From positions 1 to 25,823 of the forward strand of contig CAMLHI010000008.1 in the NCBI GenBank assembly GCA_946479705.1: a stretch of 25,823 nt of DNA, in the 5' to 3' direction. The position numbers and the translations under genes were made by a program. Origin of the DNA: an uncultured Oxalobacteraceae bacterium. Its GTDB lineage: Bacteria; Pseudomonadota; Gammaproteobacteria; Burkholderiales; Burkholderiaceae. Positions 7,110 to 16,186 of the stretch are shown here, in pieces. How positions within the stretch are numbered: the stretch's first letter is position 1; the number at the start of each line of letters is the position of its first letter. The notes under the pieces are model-generated. The model saw only the letters and a program-made list of their open reading frames with translations, was not told where the DNA came from and searched no databases.

Positions 7110-8591
7110 ATGGAACGCTTCGACCCGGATCAGTTGGCAGTGCGCAGCGCGCACTTTATCGGCGGGCACTTTGTGGAGGACGGTGCGAATGCGCTGGACG
7201 TCAGGCGTCCCTCCGATGGCCGGGTGTATGCCGGCCTGCCGGTGGCGGACGCCGATCTGGTCGACCGCGCGGTGCAGGACGCCTGGCGCGCCTTCAAGAC
7301 CAGCGACTGGGCGCGCTGTGCGCCGCGCGAGCGCGCCCGCATCCTGCGCCGCTGGGCGGACCTGATCGACGCCGATGTGCAGACCCTTGCGCGCCTCGAA
7401 GCGACCGGTTCCACGCGCACGCTCAGGGAAGCGGCGAGCTGGGACGTGCCGTTCACCGCCGAAGGCATCCGCTTTTTCGCCGAGTGGGCCGACAAGATCG
7501 GCGGCGAGGTGGCGCCGACCCGCGGCGACCATCTCGGCATGACCATCGCCGAACCTTATGGCGTGATCGGCGCCATCGCGCCCTGGAACCTGCCGCTGGT
7601 GATGGCGTCGTGGAAGGTGGCGCCGGCGCTGGCGGCCGGCAATGCCGTGGTCCTCAAGCCGTCCGAGATGACGCCCTTCAGCGTGCTGCGCCTGGCCGAA
7701 CTGGCGATCGAGGCCGGCATGCCGGCGGGGATCTTCAATATCGTGCAGGGCGATGGCGGCACTGGCGACGCCCTGTGCCGCCATCCGCGCATCGCCAAGG
7801 TGACCTTCACCGGCTCGACCCGCACCGGCGCGGCCATCATGACGGCCTGTGCGCAAAGCGGGACCAAGCCGGTGACGCTGGAACTGGGCGGCAAAAGCCC
7901 GCAAGTGGTGTTCGCCGACCTGCCCGACCTGGACAAGACCGCCCGCACCGTCGCGCGCGCCATCACGACCAATGCCGGCCAGGTCTGCGTGGCCGGTTCG
8001 CGCCTGATCGTGCAGCGTGCGATCGCGCCGCGCTTCATCGAACGCGTCGCCGCCTCGTTCGCGGAACTCAAGGCGGGCAATACCTGGGATGGCGACACCA
8101 CCCTCAATCCCATCATTTCGGCGCGCGAGCTGGAGCGCATCGACGGCATCGTGCAGCGCGCGCTGGCCGGAGGAGGGCAGCTTTTCACTGGCGGCGGCCG
8201 CATCGCCACCGGCAACGACGGCGCGTTCTACCAGCCCACCATCCTGACCAATATCGATAGCGCCATGGAAGCCATACGGTCCGAGATTTTCGGGCCGGTG
8301 ATGACGGTGCAGCTCTTCGATGACGAGGAAGAGGCGCTGGCGCTGGCCGACCATCCTGACTTCGGCCTCGCCGCCGGCGTCCACACATCCAATATCGGCC
8401 GCGCCATGCGCATGGCGCGCGGCATCGAGGCGGGCACGGTGTGGATCAACCGTTACGGACGCAGCTCGGACTTCGCGATCCCGACCGGCGGCTACAAGCG
8501 CTCCGGCATCGGCAAGGATCTGGGTCGCCAGGCCTACGAGGCCAATCTGCACTACAAGAGCGTGCTGGTCGATTTCGCCGGCGAGGAATAA
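7110..8591 (+). CDS. NAD(P)-dependent aldehyde dehydrogenase
   Basis: 493-residue aldehyde dehydrogenase of full length, oxidising an aldehyde to the acid. Family landmarks are all present: the PWNLP block, the coenzyme lysine in VVLKPSEMTP, the general base Glu258 in LELGGKSPQ, the nucleophile Cys293 in GQVCVAG, and IFGPVMTV near residue 393. The sequence style is that of the amino-aldehyde / betaine-aldehyde / PuuC group, but the exact substrate is not readable. It precedes the HAD and PuuB-like amine oxidase genes on the same strand. An amine oxidase producing an aldehyde and this enzyme oxidising it would repeat the logic of the PuuB-PuuC pair in putrescine catabolism. A 247-bp gap with a promoter separates it from the next gene, so it is its own transcription unit. 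Confidence 0.93.
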   Translation: MERFDPDQLAVRSAHFIGGHFVEDGANALDVRRPSDGRVYAGLPVADADLVDRAVQDAWRAFKTSDWARCAPRERARILRRWADLIDADVQTLARLEATGSTRTLREAASWDVPFTAEGIRFFAEWADKIGGEVAPTRGDHLGMTIAEPYGVIGAIAPWNLPLVMASWKVAPALAAGNAVVLKPSEMTPFSVLRLAELAIEAGMPAGIFNIVQGDGGTGDALCRHPRIAKVTFTGSTRTGAAIMTACAQSGTKPVTLELGGKSPQVVFADLPDLDKTARTVARAITTNAGQVCVAGSRLIVQRAIAPRFIERVAASFAELKAGNTWDGDTTLNPIISARELERIDGIVQRALAGGGQLFTGGGRIATGNDGAFYQPTILTNIDSAMEAIRSEIFGPVMTVQLFDDEEEALALADHPDFGLAAGVHTSNIGRAMRMARGIEAGTVWINRYGRSSDFAIPTGGYKRSGIGKDLGRQAYEANLHYKSVLVDFAGEE

Positions 8592-8750
8592 GCCATGGCC
8601 ATCCCCCGCATTTTCTGCTGCGTCGCACCATTGCCGGGCGCCACGGGCACCCAAAATGTGCGTGCGCAGCAGAGCGGGCGCACCGTTTCCGGGCGCAGCA
8701 GCTTATGCTGGGCGGCGCCTCAAATGCCACCGTTTCTGTGTTTTGGCTCC

Positions 8751-8790
8751 CTCAAAACGAGGATTTCAAGCAGGGCGGAAGTGGTGTAAT
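8751..8790 (+). promoter_or_regulatory. Candidate extended -10 promoter with upstream box, HAD-1 operon
   Basis: TGGTGTAAT (8782-8790) matches an extended -10 (TGnTATAAT) with one mismatch, ending 48 bp before the ATG at 8839. AAAACGA lies at 8754-8760, 24 bp upstream of the TGTAAT hexamer. The same box and spacing recur before the bicupin gene (19090-19129), where 26 of 40 positions are identical, and in weaker form before HAD-2 (21995-22034). No good -35 is visible, which suits an activator-dependent promoter. Apart from this, 8592-8838 holds nothing I can identify. Confidence 0.5.
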
Positions 8791-8838
8791 ACATCTCACG
8801 CAACGCCCCACATACACCCCACAACAGGACGCCGAACC

Positions 8839-9510
8839 ATGACTACCAACTTGAGGCCGAAGTACATTTCCTTCGATTGCTACGGGACCCTGATCAATTT
8901 CCAGATGCGGGAAGTGATGCAGGAACTGTTCGCCGACCGCGTCGCGCCCGAGAACATGCAGCAGTTCACGGCCGATTTCGCCCAGTACCGTCTCGATGAA
9001 GTGATGGGCGACTGGCGTCCGTATGACGAGATCCTGTGCAATGCGGTCGAGCGTACCTGCCGCCACTGGGGCGTGGAAGCGCACGACAAGGAAGGACTGA
9101 AGTTCTACAACGCGGTACCGACCTGGATGCCGCACGCGGACGTGCCGGACGCGCTGGCCCGCCTGGCCAAGGAATACCGCCTGGTGATCCTGTCGAACGC
9201 GATGGACGCGCAGATCGGGCATAGCGTCGAGAAGCTGGGCGCGCCGTTCCACCGCGTCTACACCGCCCAGCAGGCCGGCGCTTACAAGCCGCGCCTGCAA
9301 GCCTTCGACTACATGATCGACCAGCTCGGCTGCAACCCGGAAGACATTCTGCACGTATCGTCGAGCATGCGCTACGATCACCTGTCAGCCGCCGACGTGG
9401 GCATCAAGAACCGCGTCTTCGTCGCGCGCGGCCACGAGCCGGCCTGGCCGGTGTGGGGCGCTCACGAGGTCAAGGACCTGGGCGGCCTGCCGGCCCTGGT
9501 CGGCCTGTAA
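8839..9510 (+). CDS. HAD-superfamily hydrolase, haloacid-dehalogenase-type II-like (copy 1)
   Basis: 223-residue HAD enzyme, first gene of the long operon. Motif I is SFDCYGTL with nucleophile Asp13 and Thr17, the D-x-Y-G-T form seen in L-2-haloacid dehalogenases rather than the DxD of phosphatases. Motif II is ILSNAMD (Ser119-Asn120), the motif III lysine is Lys150 in YKPRLQAF, and motif IV is HVSSSMRYD (172-180). Against the L-2-haloacid dehalogenase of Pseudomonas sp. YL, the asparagine of VSSNAWD is a serine and the tyrosine after the KP segment is Phe156, so dehalogenation should not be assumed. It is 62% identical (139 of 223, ungapped) to copy 2 at 22088. Its role is unknown; cleavage of a C-X or C-N type bond in the island's substrate is only speculation. 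Confidence 0.85.
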   Translation: MTTNLRPKYISFDCYGTLINFQMREVMQELFADRVAPENMQQFTADFAQYRLDEVMGDWRPYDEILCNAVERTCRHWGVEAHDKEGLKFYNAVPTWMPHADVPDALARLAKEYRLVILSNAMDAQIGHSVEKLGAPFHRVYTAQQAGAYKPRLQAFDYMIDQLGCNPEDILHVSSSMRYDHLSAADVGIKNRVFVARGHEPAWPVWGAHEVKDLGGLPALVGL

Positions 9511-9556
9511 TTACACGGCATATGAACCCGCAAGCTCACCACGACAGGACACCGCG

Positions 9557-10834
9557 ATGAAGCTGGAATCGTACTGGTTAGATACCGCACCGGCCTTCAC
9601 CGGCGGCGCACAGGGACCGGTGGCGGGACGCGCCGACGTGGTCGTGGTCGGGGGCGGCTTTACCGGCCTGTCGGCGGCGCTGGCGCTGGCCAGGCGCGGC
9701 GCCTCCGTGGTCGTGCTCGAAGCGGGCCGCGTGGTGGGGGAGGCGTCCGGCCGCAACGGCGGGCACTGCAACAGCGGCCTGGCCCACGACTTCGCCGCGC
9801 TGTCCGCCCGGGTCGGCGTGGAGAATGCGCGCGCCTTCCACCATGCGTATAAAACCTCGGTCGACACGGTCGAGGGGCTGGTCCGGCAGGAAAGCATCGA
9901 CTGCGATTTCGCCCGTGTCGGCCGGCTCAAGCTGGCCGTCAAGCCCGAGCACTACGACAAGCTGGCGCGCGCCTGCGACCTGCTGCGCGCCGAAGTCGAC
10001 CCGCATGTCGAGATGGTGGCGCCCGAGCAGATACGCACTGAAGTGGGCTCCGACCAATTTTTTGGCGGCATGCTGCAAACCACCAGTGCCCAGATGCACA
10101 TGGGTAAGTTCGGAGTGGGGCTGGCCCACGCCGCCGCACGTGCCGGTGCCCGTATCTATGAGCAGGCCGCGGTGACCAAGCTGGAGCGGCGTCCCGACGG
10201 CGGCTTCCGCGTCGCCAGTGCGCGCGGCAGCATCGATGCCGGCCAGGTGCTGCTGGCGACGGGGAATTCGCGCGAAGGCCCGTTCTTCTACTTCCGCCGC
10301 CGCATGATTTCGGTGGGCAGCTTCATCATCGGTACCGAAGCGCTGGACAAGGCCGTGATCGATCGCCTGCTGCCGCGCCGCCGCAACTACGTCACGTCGA
10401 AAAACATCGGCAACTACTTCCGTCTCTCGCCGGACAATCGCTTGCTGTTCGGTGGCCGCGCGCGCTTCGCGATGTCCAATCCGACCTCCGACCAAAAGAG
10501 CGGCGGCATCCTGCGCGCCTCGATGGAAGAAATGTTCCCGGAACTGGCGGGCGTGGGCATCGACTACTGCTGGGGCGGGCTGGTGGACATGACGGCCGAC
10601 CGCCTGCCGCGCGCCGGCGAGCACCGCGGCATGTATTACTCGACCGGATACAGCGGACATGGCGTGCAGATGTCCGTGCATATGGGGCAGGTGATGGCCG
10701 ACGTCATGGCCGGGCGCAGCGAACGCAATCCCTGGCGCGACCTGAAATGGCCGGCCGTGCCCGGGCATTTCGGCAAGCCCTGGTTCTTGCCGGTGGTGGG
10801 CGCCTATTATCGCTTGCGCGACTTGTTGAATTGA
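9557..10834 (+). CDS. FAD-dependent amine oxidoreductase, PuuB-like (DAO family)
   Basis: 425-residue flavoprotein of the D-amino-acid-oxidase fold. The FAD-binding GGGFTG loop is at 32-37, Glu55 ends the second strand, and EASGRNGG (62-69) is the flavin-contact motif also found in gamma-glutamylputrescine oxidase PuuB. Similarity to PuuB continues through the segment IDCDFARVGRLKLAV. Such enzymes oxidise a primary or secondary amine to an imine that hydrolyses to an aldehyde and an amine. No signal peptide, so cytoplasmic. It sits 46 bp after HAD-1 and 87 bp before the ABC binding protein. In that last gap a short hairpin (CGGCA 10874-10878 / TGCCG 10884-10888) may set a differential expression point. 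Substrate unknown; the aldehyde dehydrogenase at 7110 is the natural partner. Confidence 0.88.
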   Translation: MKLESYWLDTAPAFTGGAQGPVAGRADVVVVGGGFTGLSAALALARRGASVVVLEAGRVVGEASGRNGGHCNSGLAHDFAALSARVGVENARAFHHAYKTSVDTVEGLVRQESIDCDFARVGRLKLAVKPEHYDKLARACDLLRAEVDPHVEMVAPEQIRTEVGSDQFFGGMLQTTSAQMHMGKFGVGLAHAAARAGARIYEQAAVTKLERRPDGGFRVASARGSIDAGQVLLATGNSREGPFFYFRRRMISVGSFIIGTEALDKAVIDRLLPRRRNYVTSKNIGNYFRLSPDNRLLFGGRARFAMSNPTSDQKSGGILRASMEEMFPELAGVGIDYCWGGLVDMTADRLPRAGEHRGMYYSTGYSGHGVQMSVHMGQVMADVMAGRSERNPWRDLKWPAVPGHFGKPWFLPVVGAYYRLRDLLN

Positions 10835-10921
10835 CCGCGGCGGTGTGGACCACGCTGCTCGCACCAAAGCCATCGGCAGAAAATGCCGGAACAAAAATTC
10901 AAGCACCTTGAGGAGAGTCAC

Positions 10922-12493
10922 ATGAGCGACAAGCAACTCGACATCCACGGCGTTTCGCGCCGCGACGCAATGCGCAATCTGGTGGCGGGCGGCCTGCTGG
11001 CCACCAGCGCCGGCGGCCTGCTGACGTTTTCCGGCAATGCCCTGGCCCAGACCGCGAAAAAGGGGGGGCGCATCCGCGTCGCCGCCGGCGCCGGTTCGAG
11101 CGCGGACACGCTCGATCCCGCCAAGGGCAGCAGCATGGCCGACTACGTGCGGCACTACATGTTCTACAGCTGCCTGACCGTCATCGACGCCAAGCTGAGC
11201 CCGCAGATGGCGCTGGCCGAATCGATCACCTCCAGCGACGGCGTGCTGTGGACCGTCAAGCTGCGCAAGGACGTGCACTTCCATGACGGCAAGGCGCTGA
11301 CCCCGGCCGACGCGGTCTTCTCCCTGCTGCGCCACAAGAACCCCGCCACGCTGTCCAAGGCCAAGGCGATTGCCGAAGAGTTCGAGGACATCAAGGTCAC
11401 CGGCCCGAACGAACTGCAGATCAAGCTCAATTCGGCCAATGTCGACCTGCCAGCGCTGCTGGCCACCTCGCATTTCTCCATCATCAAGGACGGCACGGCC
11501 GATTTCACCACCGCGGTCGGCACCGGTCCCTTCAAATGCAAGGAATTCAAGCCTGGCGTGCGTTCGGTCAGCGTGCGCAATGAGAACTACTGGAAGCCGG
11601 GCAAGCCCTACCTCGACGAGATCGAATACTTCGCCATTCCCGACGAGGCGGCGCGCGTGAATGCCCTGCTGTCGGGCGACGTTCAGCTGATCAATGGCGT
11701 CAACCCGCGCTCGGCGGGCAGCTTTACGCCAGATTCCGGCTGCACCCTGTTCGAATCGAAGACCGGCCACTATACCGACCTGATCATGCGCGACAACCTC
11801 GGCCCGGTAAAGAATCCCAACTTCGTGCTGGCGATGAAATACCTGCTCGACCGCGAACAGATCCGCAAGGCTTCCATGCGCGGCTTCGGCATCATCGCCA
11901 ACGACCAGCCGGTCCAGCCCTCCAACCGCTTTTATCTGGCCGGCCTGCCGCAGCGCGTCATGGATCTGGACAAGGCCAAGTTTCACCTGCAGAAATCCGG
12001 CATGGCCGGCATGAGCCTGCCCCTGGTGGCCTCGACGGCAGCCGGCGGCTCGGTCGACATGGCGCAGATCGTGCAGCTGTCGGCGCAAAAGGTCGGCCTG
12101 AACCTGGACATCAAGCGCATGCCGGCCGACGGCTACTGGTCGAACCACTGGGCCAAGCATCCCATGTCGTTCGGCAATATCGGTCCGCGCCCGACGGTCG
12201 ACCTGATGTTCTCGCTGTTCTACAAGTCCAGTTCGCCCACCAATGTCTCGGGCTGGAAAAACGACAAGTTCGACCAGTTGCTGGACCTGGCGCGCGCCGA
12301 AACCAACGAGGCCAAGCGCAAGCAGATGTATGGCGACATGCAGGTGCTGGTGAATGAACAGTGCGGCGTCGGCATTCCGATGTTCATCAACTCGGTCGAT
12401 GGCTTCACCAACAAGCTCAAGGGCTACAGCAGCCATCCGCTGGGCGGCCTGATGGGTTTCATGTTCGCCGAGCACGTCTGGCTCGAAGCCTGA
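10922..12493 (+). CDS. ABC transporter substrate-binding protein, Dpp/Opp type, Tat-exported
   Basis: 523-residue periplasmic solute receptor of the SBP_bac_5 family (dipeptide, oligopeptide, nickel or opine-type ligands). The N-terminus has a twin-arginine signal, SRRDAMRNLVAGG (about residues 11-23), then a hydrophobic stretch and a cleavage site ALA before QTAKKG; such proteins are exported folded. The mature body shows the family pattern, for example LDPAKGSS near its start and VHFHDGKALTPADAVFSL. The start at 10922 is preferred because GAGGAG lies upstream and the Tat motif falls at normal distance; an ATG at 10883 would add 13 residues before it. It feeds the permeases and fused ATPase immediately downstream. 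Ligand not predictable from sequence alone. Confidence 0.93.
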   Translation: MSDKQLDIHGVSRRDAMRNLVAGGLLATSAGGLLTFSGNALAQTAKKGGRIRVAAGAGSSADTLDPAKGSSMADYVRHYMFYSCLTVIDAKLSPQMALAESITSSDGVLWTVKLRKDVHFHDGKALTPADAVFSLLRHKNPATLSKAKAIAEEFEDIKVTGPNELQIKLNSANVDLPALLATSHFSIIKDGTADFTTAVGTGPFKCKEFKPGVRSVSVRNENYWKPGKPYLDEIEYFAIPDEAARVNALLSGDVQLINGVNPRSAGSFTPDSGCTLFESKTGHYTDLIMRDNLGPVKNPNFVLAMKYLLDREQIRKASMRGFGIIANDQPVQPSNRFYLAGLPQRVMDLDKAKFHLQKSGMAGMSLPLVASTAAGGSVDMAQIVQLSAQKVGLNLDIKRMPADGYWSNHWAKHPMSFGNIGPRPTVDLMFSLFYKSSSPTNVSGWKNDKFDQLLDLARAETNEAKRKQMYGDMQVLVNEQCGVGIPMFINSVDGFTNKLKGYSSHPLGGLMGFMFAEHVWLEA

Positions 12494-12532
12494 CGCCGGC
12501 GCGGCGGCCACTTCAATGATGAGGGATCAATC

Positions 12533-13486
12533 ATGAACGGTACCACTCTACGCCTTGTCGCGAACCGCCTCGTGGTCAGCGTGCTGACGCTGCTGGCGGT
12601 GTCGGCCCTGATCTTCACGATCACCAGCCTGCTGCCCGGCGATGCGGCCCAGCAGGCGCTAGGCCAGGAGGCGACCCCGGAACTGGTGGCCGCCATGCGC
12701 GCCAAGTTCGGGCTGGACCAGCCCGCCCATGTGCGCTATTTCCACTGGCTGGGCGGGCTGTTGACCGGCAATCCCGGCACCGCCCAGGCCAACGGCCTGC
12801 CGGTGGCGGAGCTGATCGGCGGACGCCTGCCGGCCTCGCTGATGCTGGCGGCCGTCACGGCGGCCGTCTCGGTGCCGCTCGCGCTGACCATCGGCATCCT
12901 GTCGGCGATGTACCGCGGCACCCTGTTCGACCGCACGGTCAGCATGCTGACGGTGTGGACGGTGTCGGTGCCGGAATTCCTGATCGCCACCGTGGCGGTG
13001 CTGATTTTCGCGGTCAAGCTGCGCTGGCTGTCGGCGCTCTCGCATACCTCGGACATCGCCAGCTTCGGCCAGTTCCTGCGCGCGTACGCGCTGCCGGTGA
13101 TGACCTTGTGCTGCGTGATCGTGGCCCAGATGGCGCGCATGACCCGCGCCGCGGTGATCGACCAGCTCAATTCGTCCTATATCGAGATGGCGCGCCTGAA
13201 GGGTGTGCGGCCGATCCGCATGGCGCTGGCCCATGCCTTGCCCAACGCGGTCGGCCCGATCGTCAACGCGGTGGCGCTGTCGCTGGCTTACCTGATCGGC
13301 GGCGTGATCATCGTCGAATCGATCTTCAACTATCCGGGCATCGCCAGCCTGATGGTCGATTCCGTCACCATGCGCGACACGCCGGTGGTGCAGGCCTGCG
13401 CGATGATCTTCTGTGCCGGCTATCTGGTGCTGCTGACCGTGGCCGACGTGTGTGCAATTGTTTCCAACCCGAGGCTGCGAAAATGA
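12533..13486 (+). CDS. ABC transporter permease, DppB/OppB family
   Basis: 317-residue inner-membrane permease, half of the transport channel. It has an N-terminal membrane helix (about 12-32), a periplasmic segment with LGQEATPELVAAMRAKFGLD typical of DppB proteins, then five further hydrophobic segments. The EAA-type coupling loop that contacts the ATPase is YIEMARLKGVRPIRMALAHA. Length is normal. It starts 39 bp after the binding protein and overlaps the next permease by 4 bp (ATGA). Confidence 0.93.
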   Translation: MNGTTLRLVANRLVVSVLTLLAVSALIFTITSLLPGDAAQQALGQEATPELVAAMRAKFGLDQPAHVRYFHWLGGLLTGNPGTAQANGLPVAELIGGRLPASLMLAAVTAAVSVPLALTIGILSAMYRGTLFDRTVSMLTVWTVSVPEFLIATVAVLIFAVKLRWLSALSHTSDIASFGQFLRAYALPVMTLCCVIVAQMARMTRAAVIDQLNSSYIEMARLKGVRPIRMALAHALPNAVGPIVNAVALSLAYLIGGVIIVESIFNYPGIASLMVDSVTMRDTPVVQACAMIFCAGYLVLLTVADVCAIVSNPRLRK

Positions 13487-14337
13487 AACCCACCGATATT
13501 TCTCCCGCCGCAATGCGCAAACCGCGCCGCCGCCTGCCGGTGGCGGCCATGATCGGCATGGCCGTGGTCGCCTTCTGGCTGCTGATGGCCGTGATCGGCC
13601 CGTCGATCGCACCCGACGATGTGGGCGGCGTCACCGGCGACGACGTGTTCGCGCCGATGAGCGCCCAGCACTGGCTCGGCACCGACTACCTCGGGCGCGA
13701 TATGCTCAGCCGCATCCTGCACGGCGCGCCGTACACCATCGGCGTGGCGCTGGCCGCGGTGCTGGTGGCCAGCACCAGCGGCACCTTGCTGGCCATGTGC
13801 GCGGCCGCCAGCGGAGGCTGGTTCGATGCCACCGTCAGCCGCGTGGTCGATACCATGATGAGCATCCCGCACAAACTGCTGGCGCTGATCATCGTGGCCG
13901 GCTTCGGCAGCTCGGTCCCCTTGCTGATCCTGATTGCCGGGGTGGGCTACATGCCGGGCGCCTACCGCCTCGCGCGCTCGCTGGCGGTCAATGTGCAAGC
14001 CATGGAATATGTGCAGGCAGCCCGGGTGCGCGGCGAGGGCCTGGCCTACATCACCCTGTTCGAGATGCTGCCCAATATGTTCCGGCCGGTGCTGGCCGAC
14101 TTCGGCCTGCGCTTCCTGTTCATTGTGCTGCTGCTGAGCGGCCTGTCCTTCCTCGGGCTGGGCATCCAGCCGCCGGCGGCGGACTGGGGCTCGCTGGTGC
14201 GCGAGAACATCATCGGTCTTTCCCAGGGCGCGCCCGCGCTCATCATGCCGGCCGTCGCCATCGCCACCTTGACGGTCGGCGTGAACATGGCCATCGACAG
14301 TCTGAGCGGACGCAAGCGCCGCGGAAGCGAGGCCTGA
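13483..14337 (+). CDS. ABC transporter permease, DppC/OppC family
   Basis: 284-residue second permease of the importer. After a basic N-terminus the first helix (about 19-42) leads to the OppC-type motif HWLGTDYLGRDMLSRIL, then five more membrane segments. The coupling loop is YVQAARVRGEGLAYITLFEM. I chose the ATG at 13483, which overlaps the upstream stop as ATGA; the longer upstream extension is out of register with any permease sequence. Only 1 bp separates its stop from the ATPase start. Confidence 0.92.
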   Translation: MKPTDISPAAMRKPRRRLPVAAMIGMAVVAFWLLMAVIGPSIAPDDVGGVTGDDVFAPMSAQHWLGTDYLGRDMLSRILHGAPYTIGVALAAVLVASTSGTLLAMCAAASGGWFDATVSRVVDTMMSIPHKLLALIIVAGFGSSVPLLILIAGVGYMPGAYRLARSLAVNVQAMEYVQAARVRGEGLAYITLFEMLPNMFRPVLADFGLRFLFIVLLLSGLSFLGLGIQPPAADWGSLVRENIIGLSQGAPALIMPAVAIATLTVGVNMAIDSLSGRKRRGSEA

Positions 14338-14338
14338 G

Positions 14339-16186
14339 ATGAACGAACTCGTCAAAGTATCTGGCCTGCGGGTCACCCACCGCAACGACATGGGCGTGGA
14401 TGTGCCCATCGTCCACGGCGCCGATTTCTCGATCCGGCAAGGCGAAGTGCTGGCGCTGATCGGGGAATCGGGCTCGGGAAAAACCACCATCGCGCTGGCG
14501 CTGATGGGCTATGCACGCGCCGGCTGCCGCCTGGCCGGCGGCTCGGTCAGCGTGGCCGGCCACGACGTGCTGGCGATGAACGAAGGGCAGCTGGCCGGCC
14601 TGCGCGGCCGCACCGTGGCCTACATCGCGCAAAGCGCCGCCGCATCCTTCAATCCGTCCAAGCGGCTGATGGATCAGGTGGTTGAGAGTGCGCTGATCCA
14701 CAAGCTGATGCCGCGCGCCGCCGCCGAGGCCAAGGCCGTCAAGCTGTTCCGCGCGCTGGCCCTGCCGCAGCCGGAAACGATCGGCATGCGCTACCCGCAC
14801 CAGGTGTCGGGCGGCCAGCTGCAGCGCCTGATGGCGGCCATGGCCCTGATTACCGATCCGGAACTGGTCATCATGGACGAGCCGACCACCGCGCTGGACG
14901 TGACCACCCAGATCGACGTGCTGCGCGCCTTCAAGAAGGTGGTCAAGGAGCTCGGCACCACGGCGGTGTATGTCACGCACGACCTGGCGGTGGTGGCGCA
15001 GATGGCCGACCGCATCGTGGTGCTGCGCGACGGCGAGATCCGCGAAATCGGCTCGACCACCCAGATCCTCACCGCGCCGGCCCATCCTTACACCCAGAGC
15101 ATGCTGGCCGCGGTGGCGCCCAAGGAACTCGTTGCCGCCAACGGCGCGCCCGCGCCGGCGCAGGAGCATCCGCTGCTGGAAGTGCGCGGCCTGTACGCCA
15201 GCTACGGAGCGGCCAGGCGCGGCGCGCAGCTCAAGTGCGTGCTCGACGACATCAACCTGGTGATCCCGCGCGGCGCCACCGTCGGCGTGATCGGCGAATC
15301 GGGCTCCGGCAAGACCACGCTGGCGCGCGTCATCGCCGGCATGGTGGCGCCCTCGGAAGGCGAGATCCTGCTCGATGGGAAGCGCCTGGCGCCCACGCTC
15401 GACGGCCGCACGCGCGAGCAGTTCCGCCGCATCCAGTTCGTGTTCCAGAACGCCGACACCGCGCTCAATCCGCTGCACAGCATCGAACGCATCCTCGCGC
15501 GTCCGCTCGAGTTCTACCACTGCATGAAGGGCGAGGCGCGCCGCAAGCGCGTCCTGCAGTTGCTCGACCTGGTGCGCCTGCCTGCCACGGTGGCCGACCG
15601 GCTGCCCAGCGAACTGTCGGGCGGCCAGAAGCAGCGCATCAACCTGGCGCGCGCGCTGGCCGCGCAGCCCGACCTGATCCTGTGCGACGAAGTCACGTCC
15701 GCGCTCGATACGGTGGTGGGCGCGGCCATCCTCGAACTGATGGCCGACCTGCGCAAGGAGCTGAACGTGTCCTACATGTTCATCAGCCACGACATCAACA
15801 CCGTGCGCGCCATCTGCGACGATATCGTGGTGATGTACGCGGGCCACAAGGTCGAGGCGCGCAAGCGCGAGGCCCTGGCGCAGCCGCCGTTCCATCCATA
15901 TTCGCACTTGCTGATCTCGTCGGTGCCGGCCTTGCGGCGCGGCTGGCTGGAAGAGGTGGGCGAGCGCAATCCGGCTGGCTTGCCGGCGCTGACGTCGCCG
16001 GGCGAGATGCGCGGCATCTGTTCCTTCCTCGAGCGCTGCCCGCTACGAGTGGACGGTGTATGCAACAGCGCGCCGCCGCCGCGCCGCACGCTCGACAACG
16101 GCGGCAGCATCCTGTGCCACCGGTCGGAAGCCGAGTTGCGGCGCCTGCAAAGCCCCTTGTCCCTGGTCGAAGGAGAAGTGGCATGA
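14339..16186 (+). CDS. Fused dual ABC ATPase (DppD-DppF-type)
   Basis: 615-residue protein carrying both nucleotide-binding domains of the importer in one chain, where many Dpp/Opp systems use two genes. Domain 1 has Walker A GESGSGKTT (42-50), signature SGGQ (157-160) and Walker B with Asp180-Glu181. Domain 2 has an identical Walker A (319-327), signature SGGQ (427-430) and Asp450-Glu451. Both catalytic glutamates and switch histidines (VTHD; ISHD) are present, so both sites should hydrolyse ATP. The end carries the oligopeptide-transporter C-terminal motif CSFLERCPLRVDGVC, with cysteines that in some relatives hold an iron-sulfur cluster. Its last codon overlaps the next start (ATGA), tying the transporter to the dehydrogenase genes. 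Confidence 0.94.
   Translation: MNELVKVSGLRVTHRNDMGVDVPIVHGADFSIRQGEVLALIGESGSGKTTIALALMGYARAGCRLAGGSVSVAGHDVLAMNEGQLAGLRGRTVAYIAQSAAASFNPSKRLMDQVVESALIHKLMPRAAAEAKAVKLFRALALPQPETIGMRYPHQVSGGQLQRLMAAMALITDPELVIMDEPTTALDVTTQIDVLRAFKKVVKELGTTAVYVTHDLAVVAQMADRIVVLRDGEIREIGSTTQILTAPAHPYTQSMLAAVAPKELVAANGAPAPAQEHPLLEVRGLYASYGAARRGAQLKCVLDDINLVIPRGATVGVIGESGSGKTTLARVIAGMVAPSEGEILLDGKRLAPTLDGRTREQFRRIQFVFQNADTALNPLHSIERILARPLEFYHCMKGEARRKRVLQLLDLVRLPATVADRLPSELSGGQKQRINLARALAAQPDLILCDEVTSALDTVVGAAILELMADLRKELNVSYMFISHDINTVRAICDDIVVMYAGHKVEARKREALAQPPFHPYSHLLISSVPALRRGWLEEVGERNPAGLPALTSPGEMRGICSFLERCPLRVDGVCNSAPPPRRTLDNGGSILCHRSEAELRRLQSPLSLVEGEVA

Noticed and set aside
7041..8654. Minus-strand open frame of 537 codons opposite the aldehyde dehydrogenase
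   Set aside because: Fully antisense to a complete aldehyde dehydrogenase; no recognisable domain, composition typical of a shadow frame. The same holds for the long minus frames at 13420-14490, 14243-15907, 16512-17780 and 17720-19066.
8839..9510. Genuine halocarboxylic acid degradation locus
   Set aside because: The HAD proteins have altered active-site residues relative to characterised dehalogenases, and no haloacid permease or typical partner is nearby.
10883..12493. Longer start for the binding protein at 10883
   Set aside because: Would add 13 residues before the twin-arginine signal; the GAGGAG site is correctly placed for the ATG at 10922 instead.
9578..12511. Very long open frame on the minus strand (977 codons) opposite the FAD oxidase and binding-protein genes
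   Set aside because: It lies antisense to two well-supported genes with clear family motifs. Its translation is low-complexity His/Ala/Gly/Arg-rich sequence typical of antisense frames in GC-rich DNA.
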